Shown here piece by piece: positions 1 to 8,858 of a stretch of 64,000 nucleotides of DNA (within the stretch, counting starts at the first letter, position 1; each line of letters begins with the position of its first letter). The DNA comes from Pseudoxanthomonas sp. 3HH-4 (GTDB lineage Bacteria > Pseudomonadota > Gammaproteobacteria > Xanthomonadales > Xanthomonadaceae), in contig NZ_VFPB01000002.1 in assembly GCF_006716465.1 (NCBI RefSeq), forward strand, positions 248,001 through 312,000, read 5' to 3'. The position numbers and the translations under genes are program-made. The notes under the pieces were generated by a model that was not told the DNA's origin, made no database searches, and worked only from the letters and a program-made list of their open reading frames with translations.

Positions 1-708
1 TCGTTCTTCGGCCAGGGCATGGAGCACCTGCACCGGCCGATCTTCGCGCACGTCCCGCGCTGGACCACCTCGCAGCGTGCCTTCGCCTTCCTGGCGCCGG
101 AACTGCGGACCATGGCCGCCCACTGGGATCCGCTGGAAGCCTACGAGCACACGCTGCCGCCGGAGATGGCGCGATGGAACGATCTCGCACGCGACCAGTA
201 CGTGGAAGCCAAGTCACTGCTGGCGGGCTACCTGCTGTCGTCGCAGGGCGACCGGGTGGCGATGGCGAACTCGATCGAGGGCCGTTTCCCTTACCTTGAC
301 CATCGCGTCATCGAATTCGCCAACCGCCTGCCGCCCAGCTTCAAGATCCGCGGCATGACAGAAAAGTACCTGCTGCGGCGCGCCCTGGCGGAACTGCTGC
401 CAACGGATATCGTGCAGCGGACCAAGCAGCCGTACCGCGCACCGGACAGCCAGAGCTTCTTCTTCGACGGCAAGCCGCTGGACTACGTCGCCGAGCTGCT
501 GTCGCCCGACGCGATCCGCGATGCCGGCTATTTCGACCCCGCGCCGGTCTCGCGGCTGGTGGAGAAGTGCCGGCTTGGACGGGCGACGGGCTTCGCCGAC
601 AACCAGGCATTCGTGGGTATCCTTTCCACGATGCTGGTGCACAGGCAGACCGTCGAGGCGCGCCTGTCGCCCACCCCGGCGGCACACCCTTCCGGCGCGG
701 TCGCGTAG
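1..708 (+). CDS. asnB: Asparagine synthetase (glutamine-hydrolysing), C-terminal part
   Basis: The frame is open from base 1, so the 5' end lies outside the window; about 235 residues are visible. The stretch ANSIEGRFPYLDHRVIEFA followed by LPPSFKIRG and LLRRAL is the usual C-terminal signature of class B asparagine synthetases, downstream of the ATP-pyrophosphatase loop, which is not in view. The full enzyme would amidate aspartate, or a related carboxylate, with glutamine nitrogen. AsnB homologues are common in polysaccharide loci, where they are thought to amidate sugar acids. A methyltransferase gene follows 34 bp downstream on the same strand. The family is clear; the true substrate is not. 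Confidence 0.9.
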   Translation, partial: SFFGQGMEHLHRPIFAHVPRWTTSQRAFAFLAPELRTMAAHWDPLEAYEHTLPPEMARWNDLARDQYVEAKSLLAGYLLSSQGDRVAMANSIEGRFPYLDHRVIEFANRLPPSFKIRGMTEKYLLRRALAELLPTDIVQRTKQPYRAPDSQSFFFDGKPLDYVAELLSPDAIRDAGYFDPAPVSRLVEKCRLGRATGFADNQAFVGILSTMLVHRQTVEARLSPTPAAHPSGAVA

Positions 709-742
709 GACGCACACTCGGACATCTCGAGGGGATCAAGGC

Positions 743-1687
743 ATGGATTGGCGGGTCAAGGGCACCATCCAGAAAATTCTCGGCGCGCTGCCCGGTGGGC
801 ACGGGCTGCACTTCCACCTGCAGCGCCGCTTCGGCGGCCTGCGCGATTTCGACCGTGAACTCGCGACCAAGGTGGACGACTGGGAAATCATGATCGGCCA
901 CCTGCGCGGCGCCGGCATCGTGCTGCCCGGCGTCCGCTGCTTCGAGATCGGTACCGGGTGGTACCCGACGTTCCCATTCGCCTGCTATCTGGCAGGTGCC
1001 GCACGCGTGACCACGTACGATCTCAATCCGCACCTGCGCATGGACCTGACGCTGCGCTGTGCGGACGTGCTCGGCCGTTTCCTCGACCGCATCGCCACCG
1101 CTGCCGGCGTCCCGCTCGCGGACGTCGAACAGCGCCATCGGCAGCTGCTCGACCGCCTGCGCGCGGACGCCGACCTCGAGACCGCCAGCGACGGCGTGAT
1201 TCATTACCGCTCGCCGGCGGACGCCACCCGTACCGCGCTTCCGGACGGCGATGTCGATGTGGTGTTCTCCAACAGCGTGCTCGAACACGTGCCGCCGGAT
1301 GTGATCGATGCGATGTATGCCGAAGCCATGCGGATCCTGTCGCCACGCGGCCTGATGTTCCATTCGGTCAATTGCGGCGACCACTACGCCTACGTGGACC
1401 GCAGCATCCATCAGTTGCACTACCTGAAGTACTCCGACAACCAGTGGCAGCGCTGGAACAACGCCTTTCTCTACCAGAACCGTCTGCGCGCGCACTGGTT
1501 CGTGGAGGGCGCGCGCAGGCACGGATTCGACATCGAACTGGACACGTCCACGACGCGGCCCGAGCGCATGCGCCAGCTCGCCGGCACGCCCGTGCACCCG
1601 CAGTTCGCCCACGTCCCGGCCGAGCAGCTGTGCATCACCAGTGTGGATTTCATCGCGCGCAAGCCGGCTGCGAGCGCGGCCGGCTGA
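743..1687 (+). CDS. SAM-dependent methyltransferase (class I, type 11-like)
   Basis: 314 residues. The ATG at 743 is chosen because a purine-rich GAGGGG lies about 9 bases upstream; the frame extends further 5' but overlaps asnB. FEIGTGWYPTFPF is the glycine motif I that binds S-adenosylmethionine, followed by the acidic TYDLNPH. VVFSNSVLEHV is the motif IV region, and LMFHSVNCGDH follows. No membrane segments are visible. It follows asnB closely and is probably cotranscribed, so methylation of a glycan or lipid-linked sugar is plausible, but the substrate cannot be read from sequence. The fold is well supported; the acceptor is unknown. Confidence 0.85.
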   Translation: MDWRVKGTIQKILGALPGGHGLHFHLQRRFGGLRDFDRELATKVDDWEIMIGHLRGAGIVLPGVRCFEIGTGWYPTFPFACYLAGAARVTTYDLNPHLRMDLTLRCADVLGRFLDRIATAAGVPLADVEQRHRQLLDRLRADADLETASDGVIHYRSPADATRTALPDGDVDVVFSNSVLEHVPPDVIDAMYAEAMRILSPRGLMFHSVNCGDHYAYVDRSIHQLHYLKYSDNQWQRWNNAFLYQNRLRAHWFVEGARRHGFDIELDTSTTRPERMRQLAGTPVHPQFAHVPAEQLCITSVDFIARKPAASAAG

Positions 1688-1697
1688 CCGTCGCGCG

Positions 1698-2912
1698 CTA
1701 TTGCAACGCAGCCTGTGCCGGTGCGGTTGTTGCAGGCGCAGGTGCGATACGCAGCAGCTTGCCGTCGGGTGCCGGCGCATCCACCAGCACGTACAGCGCG
1801 CCATCCGGCCCCTGCCGCACATCGCGGATCCGCTGGTTGCGTTCGGTCAACAGACGTTCTTCGTGCACCACGCGGTCGCCCTCCAGTTCCAGGCGGATCA
1901 GCGCCTTGTCCGCCAGCGCACCCAGGAACAGGTTGCCCTTCCAGCCAGGCAACGCGTCGCCGGTGTAGAACACCATGCCGCTGAGACCGGGGGACTTCGC
2001 CCAGACATGGTGGGGCTGCTCCATGCCGGGCGCCGCCTTGCCCTGCGAACCCGGTACGGGCCGGCCGCTGTAGTCGATCCCGTGGGTGATCACGGGCCAG
2101 CCGTAGTTGAGGCCGGCTTTGGGCAGGTTGAGTTCATCGCCGCCCATGGGCCCATGCTCGGTGGCCCACAACTGGCGCGTCACGGGATGCAGGGCCGCAC
2201 CCTGCACATTGCGATGCCCATACGACCAGATTTCGCCACGGGCACCGGCGCGTGACACGAAGGGATTGTCGGCCGGCACCGTGCCATCGGCATGGATGCG
2301 CGCGATCTTGCCCGAGAGCTTGTCCAGCTCCTGCGCCGTGGCCGCACCGACGCGATTGTCGCCCTGGGTGACGAACAGGTTGCCCTGGTCGTCGAACACC
2401 AGCCGTGCGCCGACATGGGTGCCGTGCGAGAGCTTGGGCTCCTGCCGGTACACGACGGTCGACTCGATCAGCGCATCGCCCTGCAACTTGCCGCGCACGA
2501 CCGCAGTCCCCGCCTTGTTGCCGCGGAAATTGGGCTCGGCGAAGGCCAGGTAGATCCAACCGTCCTGCGGGTAACCGGGTGACAGTGCGACGTCCAGCAG
2601 CCCGGCCTGTCCGTCGACGAAGATCTCCGGCAACCCGGTGATGGGGGCCGACACGCTGCCGTCGGCGGTGATCCTGCGCAGTCGTCCCGCCCGTTCTGTG
2701 ACCAGCATGCCGCCGCCGGGCAGGAAGGCGAGCGACCACGGATGGTCGAGGCCGACGACCTGTTCCGACACCACGAAATCCTGCCTCTCCGACGCGTAGG
2801 CCGTTGGCGCCGGATCCTGCACCGAGCGGGGAGGCGCCGCGGGCGCCGCGACGGGATCGGCCTGGCGGCACGCCGCCAGCGCCAGGACCAGCAGACACAG
2901 GGAGAAACGCAT
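1698..2912 (-). CDS. PQQ-dependent aldose/sorbosone-type sugar dehydrogenase, lipoprotein
   Basis: 404 residues, starting at the ATG preceded by AGGAG. The N-terminus is a lipoprotein signal with lipobox LAAC (Cys at about residue 15), so the enzyme should be anchored facing the periplasm. DHPWSLAFLPGG, SHGTHVGARLVF, GHRNVQGAALHP and EHGPMGGDELN are hallmarks of the soluble glucose/sorbosone dehydrogenase beta-propeller, which oxidises aldoses with PQQ and calcium. It lies antisense between the methyltransferase and the acyl carrier protein, with its stop 11 bp from the methyltransferase stop, so it is a separate unit inside the glycan cluster. Whether it acts on free sugars or on the polymer is unknown. 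Confidence 0.88.
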   Translation of the reverse strand: MRFSLCLLVLALAACRQADPVAAPAAPPRSVQDPAPTAYASERQDFVVSEQVVGLDHPWSLAFLPGGGMLVTERAGRLRRITADGSVSAPITGLPEIFVDGQAGLLDVALSPGYPQDGWIYLAFAEPNFRGNKAGTAVVRGKLQGDALIESTVVYRQEPKLSHGTHVGARLVFDDQGNLFVTQGDNRVGAATAQELDKLSGKIARIHADGTVPADNPFVSRAGARGEIWSYGHRNVQGAALHPVTRQLWATEHGPMGGDELNLPKAGLNYGWPVITHGIDYSGRPVPGSQGKAAPGMEQPHHVWAKSPGLSGMVFYTGDALPGWKGNLFLGALADKALIRLELEGDRVVHEERLLTERNQRIRDVRQGPDGALYVLVDAPAPDGKLLRIAPAPATTAPAQAALQ

Positions 2913-3053
2913 CGTGTACTCCTGTCGGTGCGGATACTGGGCGGCGATGGTAGCACCGGCGGATCGGCGACCAGCACCCCATCCGGATGGCCGGTGATAC
3001 GCGGAACCGCCGTTCATGTGAGCAGCAACGGAACAAGAAGCGTTGGGGAAACC

Positions 3054-3302
3054 ATGCCGCAGAAGCAGCAGATCAAAACCTTCATCCTGCAGAACTTTCT
3101 CTTCTCGGATGACCCTTCCGCCGTGGGCGATCAGGATTCGCTGATCCAGGGCGGCATCATCGACTCGACGGGGATCCACGAGCTGGTGTTCTTTCTGGAG
3201 GACGCGTTCAAGCTGCAGATCGCGGCGGAAGAGATGACACCCGCCAACTTCGATTCCATCCAGACCGTCGACGCGTTCGTCTCGCGCAAGCTGGCCGGCT
3301 GA
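3054..3302 (+). CDS. Acyl carrier protein
   Basis: 82 residues with the length and helical pattern of a type II acyl carrier protein. The phosphopantetheine site is the serine in GGIIDSTGIHELV: DST replaces the more usual DSL. An acidic second half (FFLEDAFKLQI, AEEMTPANFDS) fits helix III. The gene for an AMP-forming ligase begins 21 bp downstream and a NAD-synthase-like gene follows, so this is probably a dedicated carrier loaded by the ligase and not the fatty acid synthesis ACP. The loaded acid is unknown. The start at 3054 gives the canonical length; a longer frame upstream is not supported. Confidence 0.87.
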   Translation: MPQKQQIKTFILQNFLFSDDPSAVGDQDSLIQGGIIDSTGIHELVFFLEDAFKLQIAAEEMTPANFDSIQTVDAFVSRKLAG

Positions 3303-3323
3303 CCCGTCGCGCACGCCGTCGCC

Positions 3324-4832
3324 ATGGAGCGTCTCGCCACCCGACTCGCGCGGATCGCACGTACCACGCCGCAGCGCGCCGCGATGGTGGAGGGTGGGCG
3401 CACGATCGACTACGGCACCTTCTGGTCGCAAGCGTCCGGCTTCGCGCACTACCTGCGCCAGGCCGGCCTGCAGGCCGGCGAACGCGTGGCGCTGGTGCTT
3501 CCGAACAGGATCGAAGCCGCCGTGGCGCTGTATGGCATCTGGCTGGCCGGCGGCGTCGCCGCGCCACTGAATGCCCAGGCACGTTCGCGCGATTTCATAC
3601 CCTGGCTACGCCACTGCGGTGCGCACTTCGTAGTGCATGAAAGTGGCCATCGCGACATGGAGCAGACCTTCGCGCAATGGGAAGACGGGACTCCCGCGCC
3701 GCAGGTGATCGCGCTGGCGCCGGACGACGGCCTGCCTGTGGTCGAGGGCGACGAAGACTGGCCGCAGCGCGACGCCGACGACACCCTGGCGCAACTGCTC
3801 TACACCTCGGGCACCACAGGTGAGCCCAAGGGTGTGATGCTGAGCCATGGCAATCTCGCCGCCAACACCGATGCCGTCATCGCTTACCTGGACCTGACGC
3901 GCGACGACGTGATCGTCAGCGTGCTGCCGTTCTACTACGCCTATGGCGCATCGGTGCTGCATACCCACCTGGCCAGCGGTGCGTGCATCGTGCTTGGCCC
4001 GGGCATGGTCTTTCCGATCCAGGTACTCGACGCGCTGCAGCACCACCGCGCAACCGGTTTCTCCGGCGTTCCGTCCACCTATGTGTTGCTGATGGACATG
4101 CTGGAGCGCCGCAGCCACGACCTGTCTTCGCTGCGTTACCTGACGCAGGCGGGAGGCGCGATGGCGCCCGCCGTGGCCGACCGTGTCCGCGCCGTGCTTC
4201 CGGATGCGCGCCTGTTCCTGATGTATGGCCAGACCGAAGCCACGTCACGGATCAGCTGGCTTCCGCCGGAACGTCTGGACGACAAGCGCGGCTCGGTCGG
4301 CATCCCGGTGCAGGATACGCAGTGGCGCATCCTGCGCGAGGACGGCAGCCCCGCCTCGACGGGCGAAGCAGGCGAAGTCTGCGTGCGTGGGCCCGGCATC
4401 ATGCGGGGCTACTGGAACCATCCCGCCGGCACCGGAGCGGTCCTGCGCGATGGCTGGCTGCATACCGGTGATCTCGGCCATGTCGACGCCGACGGCTATC
4501 TGTTCCTGCAGGGCCGACGCAGCGACATGATCAAGACCGGTGCCCACCGCGTGCACCCCAACGACGTGGAAGAAGTCATCGCAGAACTTGCCGGCATCCG
4601 CGAAGTGGCGGTGGTCGGCGTCGACGACGTCACGCTGGGCCAGGTCATCAAGGCCTTCGTGGTGGCGGACGAATGCATCCCCCGTGCGGAAGACCGCATC
4701 AAGGCGCACTGCCGTGCACGCCTGCCGGCCTACAAGATTCCCCGACACATCACCTTCGTCGAAGCCCTGCCGCGGACTGCATCCGGCAAGGTAAGACGCG
4801 TCCAACTGACGGAGCAGACCACGACACCATGA
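3324..4832 (+). CDS. AMP-dependent acyl/aminoacyl ligase (ANL superfamily)
   Basis: 502 residues, typical of the family. LLYTSGTTGEPKGVMLSH is the phosphate-binding motif, MYGQTEA the adenine-side motif, HTGDLGHVDADGYLFLQGR the hinge region, and RTASGKVRR at the C-terminus carries the expected catalytic lysine. The enzyme should adenylate a carboxylic acid and transfer it to coenzyme A or, given its neighbour, to the acyl carrier protein 21 bp upstream. The last codon overlaps the next start (ATGA at 4829-4832), so the ligase and the NAD-synthase-like protein are translationally coupled. Related ligases occur in exosortase-associated exopolysaccharide loci. The substrate is not predictable here. 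Confidence 0.88.
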   Translation: MERLATRLARIARTTPQRAAMVEGGRTIDYGTFWSQASGFAHYLRQAGLQAGERVALVLPNRIEAAVALYGIWLAGGVAAPLNAQARSRDFIPWLRHCGAHFVVHESGHRDMEQTFAQWEDGTPAPQVIALAPDDGLPVVEGDEDWPQRDADDTLAQLLYTSGTTGEPKGVMLSHGNLAANTDAVIAYLDLTRDDVIVSVLPFYYAYGASVLHTHLASGACIVLGPGMVFPIQVLDALQHHRATGFSGVPSTYVLLMDMLERRSHDLSSLRYLTQAGGAMAPAVADRVRAVLPDARLFLMYGQTEATSRISWLPPERLDDKRGSVGIPVQDTQWRILREDGSPASTGEAGEVCVRGPGIMRGYWNHPAGTGAVLRDGWLHTGDLGHVDADGYLFLQGRRSDMIKTGAHRVHPNDVEEVIAELAGIREVAVVGVDDVTLGQVIKAFVVADECIPRAEDRIKAHCRARLPAYKIPRHITFVEALPRTASGKVRRVQLTEQTTTP

Positions 4833-5809
4833 GCCAGCTCGATCACCATGTCCTCGACATCGACTACCAGAGCGAAGCCGATCGCATCGCCGCACGCCTG
4901 CGCGAGATCACCGCGCGCCAGCTGCACCGGCGCGGCCTGGTCGTCGCGATCTCCGGCGGCATCGACAGCTCGGTCAGCGCCGCGCTCGCGGTGCGCGCGT
5001 TGGGGCCCGACCGCGTGTTCACGCTGATCCTGCCCGAACAGGATTCCTCCGACGACAGCGCCGCGCGCGCGCGCATCCTCGCCGAACACCTGGGCGTGCG
5101 GACCGAGACGGTGGACATCGCCCCCGCCCTCGCGGCCATCGGCTGCTACCGCGCCCGCGACGAAGCCGTCCGCAACACGCTGCCCGAGTACGGCGAGGGT
5201 TGGAAGTTCAAGATCGTCATCGACGGCGGCACGGAAGGCCGCATCAACCGCTTCCGCCTGGTGGCGCAGTCGCCGGATGGCGTGCTGCACGAACGCGACC
5301 TGGCTCTGGCCGACTACCTGACCATCGTCGCCGCCACCAATTTCAAGCAGCGCATCCGCAAGACGCTGGAGTACTTCCATGCCGACCGCCTCAACTACGG
5401 CGTAGTCGGCACGCCCAACCGCGTGGAGTACGACCAGGGATTCTTCGTCAAGAACGGCGACGGCTCGGCGGACGTCAAGCCGATCGCGCACCTGTACAAA
5501 TCGCAGGTGTACGGCATGGCGCGCCACCTCGGCCTGCCCGAGCGCGTCTGCGCCGCCATACCGACCACGGACACCTACAGCCTGAGTCAGGGCCAGGACG
5601 AGTTCTACTTCGCCCTGCCCTACCAGCAGATGGACCTCGCCATCTGGGCGCTCAACCATGGCCGCCCCGCCAGCGAGCTCGCCGTCGCCCTGGGCATCAC
5701 GCCGGCGCACGCGCAGGCCGTCTACGACGACGTCCGCAACAAGCGCCGCACCACGAAGTATCTGCACATGGCGCCGGTGTTGGCCGGCGACGTTCCCGAA
5801 CTGGACTGA
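4829..5809 (+). CDS. NAD synthase-like ATP-pyrophosphatase amidase
   Basis: 326 residues. VVAISGGIDSSVSAAL near residue 40 is the ATP-pyrophosphatase loop. GTPNRVEYDQGFF, NGDGSADVKPIAHLYKSQVY and LPERVCAAIPTTDTYS track the NadE family along its length. There is no glutaminase domain, so ammonia would be the nitrogen donor or would come from a partner. The start overlaps the ligase stop (ATGA), tying it to the carrier/ligase pair. Two readings are open: a true NAD synthetase, or a paralogue that amidates a carboxylate during glycan synthesis. The position favours the second, but that is inference. An acetyltransferase-like gene starts 3 bp downstream. Confidence 0.82.
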   Translation: MSQLDHHVLDIDYQSEADRIAARLREITARQLHRRGLVVAISGGIDSSVSAALAVRALGPDRVFTLILPEQDSSDDSAARARILAEHLGVRTETVDIAPALAAIGCYRARDEAVRNTLPEYGEGWKFKIVIDGGTEGRINRFRLVAQSPDGVLHERDLALADYLTIVAATNFKQRIRKTLEYFHADRLNYGVVGTPNRVEYDQGFFVKNGDGSADVKPIAHLYKSQVYGMARHLGLPERVCAAIPTTDTYSLSQGQDEFYFALPYQQMDLAIWALNHGRPASELAVALGITPAHAQAVYDDVRNKRRTTKYLHMAPVLAGDVPELD

Positions 5810-5812
5810 GCG

Positions 5813-6868
5813 ATGAACGCCATGCCCACCCCGCCGCAGTACCTCGTGGAAGCCGGCCTTCCGGCGCGCGACCGGGAGACGGTGCTGTCGTTGTGGCGTG
5901 GCAATCTGGGCCAGGACGCCCGGATGACGGCAAAGTACGAATGGTTCTACCTGCGGTGCCCGCATGGCGAGCCGCTGTTGCAGTTGCTGCTCGATGTCCC
6001 GACGCAGACGCACGTGGGCACGGCATCCGCAGGCAGGCGCCGCCTCGTATGGCAGGGGCGGGAACTGCGTGGCGGCGTGCTCGTGGACCTCGCCGTGCTG
6101 CCCCAGCATCGTTCACTGGGGCCCGCACTGATGCTGCAGCAGGGATTGATCGCGGCTGCGGGTGAGGCGCTCGATGTTCTCTACGGCTTCCCGAATCCCA
6201 AGGCCGCCCCGGTTTTCAAGCGGATCGGGTATGCCCAGTCCGCGCATCTGGTGCGCTACGCACGCGTGCTGCGCCACGCCCACTATCTTCGCAGCCGCCT
6301 GCCAGGCTGGCTCGCGTCCCCCGCAGGCTGGGCCGCCGACAGGGTGGTCGCGCTCCGCGATGCATGGTCGCGCCTGCGCGGACCGGCGCTGCGCTCGGCA
6401 TGGACGGACCAGGCCGATGCCCGCATCGATGCCGTGTGGGCGGACTCCCACAAGGGCGACGATGTCATGGCGGTGCGCGATGTCGGCCATCTGCGCTGGC
6501 GCTTCGACGAATCTCCGCTGGCGACCACCCGCTATCTGCTGGTGAAGCGCGCACACGACCGTGCCCTGCAAGCCTGGTTCGCCGTGCAGCGCATCGAGGG
6601 TACACTGCATGTGCGCGACTTCTGGTCCCTTGATGGTGCCAACGGCATGGCGGCGATGCACGTGGGGGAGCTGCTTCGTGCCGCGCGTACGCTGGGCTGC
6701 GCCGCCGTCTCGGTGGAAATGTGCGCATCGGACGTACAACGCAAGGGGTGGCAGGCGCTGCATTTCGTCGAGCGTGGACGGCGACCGGTGTTCACGCGCT
6801 GGAGTTCGTCGGACGAACCTGCAGCCGCCGCGTCGCTGTTCCTGACCTCGGCGGACGAAGACGAATAA
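5813..6868 (+). CDS. GNAT-like acyltransferase
   Basis: 351 residues, beginning 3 bp after the NAD-synthase-like stop. The N-terminal half looks like a GNAT N-acyltransferase: GGVLVDLAVLPQHRSLGPALML resembles the acetyl-CoA-binding strand-helix, and LYGFPNPKAAPVFKRIGY the following region. The C-terminal 150 residues are less diagnostic and may be a second degenerate GNAT repeat, as in FemAB-like proteins of exopolysaccharide loci. It probably acylates an amino sugar or lipid-linked intermediate, using acyl groups handled by the upstream carrier and ligase; that link rests only on operon position. It is the last gene of the plus-strand run. Confidence 0.65.
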   Translation: MNAMPTPPQYLVEAGLPARDRETVLSLWRGNLGQDARMTAKYEWFYLRCPHGEPLLQLLLDVPTQTHVGTASAGRRRLVWQGRELRGGVLVDLAVLPQHRSLGPALMLQQGLIAAAGEALDVLYGFPNPKAAPVFKRIGYAQSAHLVRYARVLRHAHYLRSRLPGWLASPAGWAADRVVALRDAWSRLRGPALRSAWTDQADARIDAVWADSHKGDDVMAVRDVGHLRWRFDESPLATTRYLLVKRAHDRALQAWFAVQRIEGTLHVRDFWSLDGANGMAAMHVGELLRAARTLGCAAVSVEMCASDVQRKGWQALHFVERGRRPVFTRWSSSDEPAAAASLFLTSADEDE

Positions 6869-6897
6869 CACACACGCAACGCCCGTGCCTGACAGCC

Positions 6898-7917
6898 TCA
6901 GGCCAGGCGACGCGCCTGGCGCCGGAACAGGTACAGCGCCAGCCAGTCTTCGCGGAACCGCCCCTTGGCATCGACGACCGCATCGGTTTCGAAGCCGGTT
7001 CGACCCAGCAGCCAGCCAACCCCCGTCGTCGTGGGATTCAGTACCGGCACGCTGGTGAACAGCAATTCGTAACCGGCTTCGCGCGCCCGCTGCGCGATGG
7101 TGTCATCGAATGATCCATGCGGGAAAGACATAGACTCCGCATTGGCATGCGGCTGCCCCAACTGCCTGGCGAGCGATGCGCGCGCGCCGGCAAGTTCCGC
7201 ATCCAGATCATCCGCAAGCCTCATCGGCGTATGGGTCTTGCCATGCAGGCCCAGGGCCACGCCCCCGGCCTCCAACTGGTGTAGTTCCTCGACCGTGACC
7301 ATGTGCCGGTGCCCGTCATCGAGCCGTGTCATGAAAGGTGCCAGCACACGCTCGCGCAGATCCGCTTCCAAGGCTTCGATACGCGCAATCACCTCGCGCA
7401 ACGCACCGATGGTTTCATCGACCTCTGTCGCCGGTGCCGCATCGACCGGCAGGGCGGTCGCCAGTTCGCGTACGCCCAGCGCACCGCGACGCCAAGCGCC
7501 GATGAGGCGCTCCTGGAAGAAAGGTTGCCGGGTTCCCACCGCATCCGCCACCACGAACAGCAGCGCCGGCAAGCCTGCCCGCTTCAACGCGGGAAGCGCG
7601 TAGTGGGCATTGTCGGCCCATCCGTCGTCGAAAGTGATCAGCAAGGATCTCGGCGGCAAGGGTGTGCCCGTCCTGCGCGACACCAGCACCTGCTCCAGCG
7701 ACACCACGCTGTAGTGGCGGCGGAAGAATGCCAACGACTGTTCAAGCCAGCGCGTGGCAAGCGTGTAGTCCGGGTCGCAGGTCGCCCAGCGCGGATCGTC
7801 CGGACTCAAGGTACGATGGAACATCACCACCGTCAGGCTGTCCGCATTGCGCAGCCGGTGATAGAGGCCGAGCAATCCGCTCGTGTACAACAGCTTCTTG
7901 GAGACGTCCTTCAGCAT
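6898..7917 (-). CDS. Polysaccharide deacetylase family protein (carbohydrate esterase 4)
   Basis: 339 residues from the ATG at 7917; an in-frame ATG at 7929 would add four residues. LLITFDDGWADN is the catalytic metal-binding motif 1, GLHGKTHTPM gives the motif 2 histidines, and SFPHGSFDD is motif 3. The family removes N- or O-acetyl groups from chitin-like or exopolysaccharide chains. No signal peptide is evident, so it may act on cytoplasmic intermediates. The start codon overlaps that of the divergently transcribed glycosyltransferase by two bases, so each 5' leader lies in the other's coding sequence. It ends 30 bp from the GNAT gene, convergent. Confidence 0.87.
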   Translation of the reverse strand: MLKDVSKKLLYTSGLLGLYHRLRNADSLTVVMFHRTLSPDDPRWATCDPDYTLATRWLEQSLAFFRRHYSVVSLEQVLVSRRTGTPLPPRSLLITFDDGWADNAHYALPALKRAGLPALLFVVADAVGTRQPFFQERLIGAWRRGALGVRELATALPVDAAPATEVDETIGALREVIARIEALEADLRERVLAPFMTRLDDGHRHMVTVEELHQLEAGGVALGLHGKTHTPMRLADDLDAELAGARASLARQLGQPHANAESMSFPHGSFDDTIAQRAREAGYELLFTSVPVLNPTTTGVGWLLGRTGFETDAVVDAKGRFREDWLALYLFRRQARRLA

Positions 7918-8833
7918 GGCGCCCGACATCGAAGTTTCAGTGATTATACCGACGTACAACCGTCGGGACCTGTTGCCGCGCGCCATCGATTCCGTGCTGG
8001 CGCAGACCCGCCGCGTCGACGAGATCATCGTGGTGGACGACGGCTCCACCGACGGCACGGCCGACATGCTGCAGGCGCGCTACGGCGAGCGAGTGAAGCA
8101 CGTATGGCAATCCAACGCCGGCGTCTCGGCCGCGCGCAACCATGGCCTCCGCCTCGCCCGTGGACGCTATCTCGCCTTGCTCGACAGCGACGACGAGTGG
8201 TTGCCGGAGAAGACCGCACTGCAGGTGGCCTTCCTCGAATCCAGGCCGGACTTCGGCATGGTCGTCTGCGACGTCGAGCGCATCGATGGCGATTACCGGC
8301 ATATCGACGTCTTCCATCGCCGCGAGGTGATCCGTGAGAATGGCTGGGCGCTGCGATGGTTGCTGCACAACCCGGCGTTGATTCCGGCGTCGGTCATGCT
8401 CCGCCGGCAGGTGGTGGACCAGCTGGGCGGGTTCGATGAGACATTGCGCACTGCCGAAGATCTCGAGTTCCACCTCAGGGTCGCACGCCACTGGCCGATC
8501 GGCGTCGTCGAACAGGCCCTCGTGCGCGCGATGCGGGGGCACGAAGGCCTGTCGGCAGCCAGCAGCACGTACGATGATTATGTCCGCGTGGTGGAAGCCG
8601 CTGTCGCCAGTGCCCGTGGCTCGCTCGACGACGGCGAACTGGACGCGGCGCTCGCCGGCACCTATCTGCGCAATGCGCGCGGCATGCTGATACGCCGCCG
8701 CTGGGTTGCGGGCGCCAGGCTGGCCAGCCGCGCCTGGCGGCTCTCGCGGGACAGGGGACAGCGTCGCGAAATCCTGGCCCTGTTGCCGTTCGGCCTGAAG
8801 CGCTTCCTGCGCGGCCTGCTCCCGGCCGGTTGA
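7916..8833 (+). CDS. Glycosyltransferase family 2
   Basis: 305 residues from the ATG at 7916, with GGAG about 12 bases upstream. VSVIIPTYNRRDLL and IIVVDDGSTDGT bind the nucleotide sugar, and LALLDSDDEW contains the DxD-like metal site: a GT-A family 2 enzyme. The C-terminal third is helical and basic, ending in RFLRGLL, with no clear transmembrane segments, so it probably works at the inner face of the membrane. It lies between the deacetylase (divergent, overlapping start) and a sugar-phosphate transferase (convergent), which places it in the same glycan pathway. Donor and acceptor sugars cannot be read from sequence. Confidence 0.9.
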   Translation: MAPDIEVSVIIPTYNRRDLLPRAIDSVLAQTRRVDEIIVVDDGSTDGTADMLQARYGERVKHVWQSNAGVSAARNHGLRLARGRYLALLDSDDEWLPEKTALQVAFLESRPDFGMVVCDVERIDGDYRHIDVFHRREVIRENGWALRWLLHNPALIPASVMLRRQVVDQLGGFDETLRTAEDLEFHLRVARHWPIGVVEQALVRAMRGHEGLSAASSTYDDYVRVVEAAVASARGSLDDGELDAALAGTYLRNARGMLIRRRWVAGARLASRAWRLSRDRGQRREILALLPFGLKRFLRGLLPAG

Positions 8834-8858
8834 ATTTCCCTTCCGCATGCGCGGCCGC

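Noticed and set aside
7943-7948. Perfect TATAAT on the minus strand upstream of the deacetylase
   Set aside because: No -35 at a proper distance, and the bases encode the conserved IIPTYN of the glycosyltransferase, which explains them.
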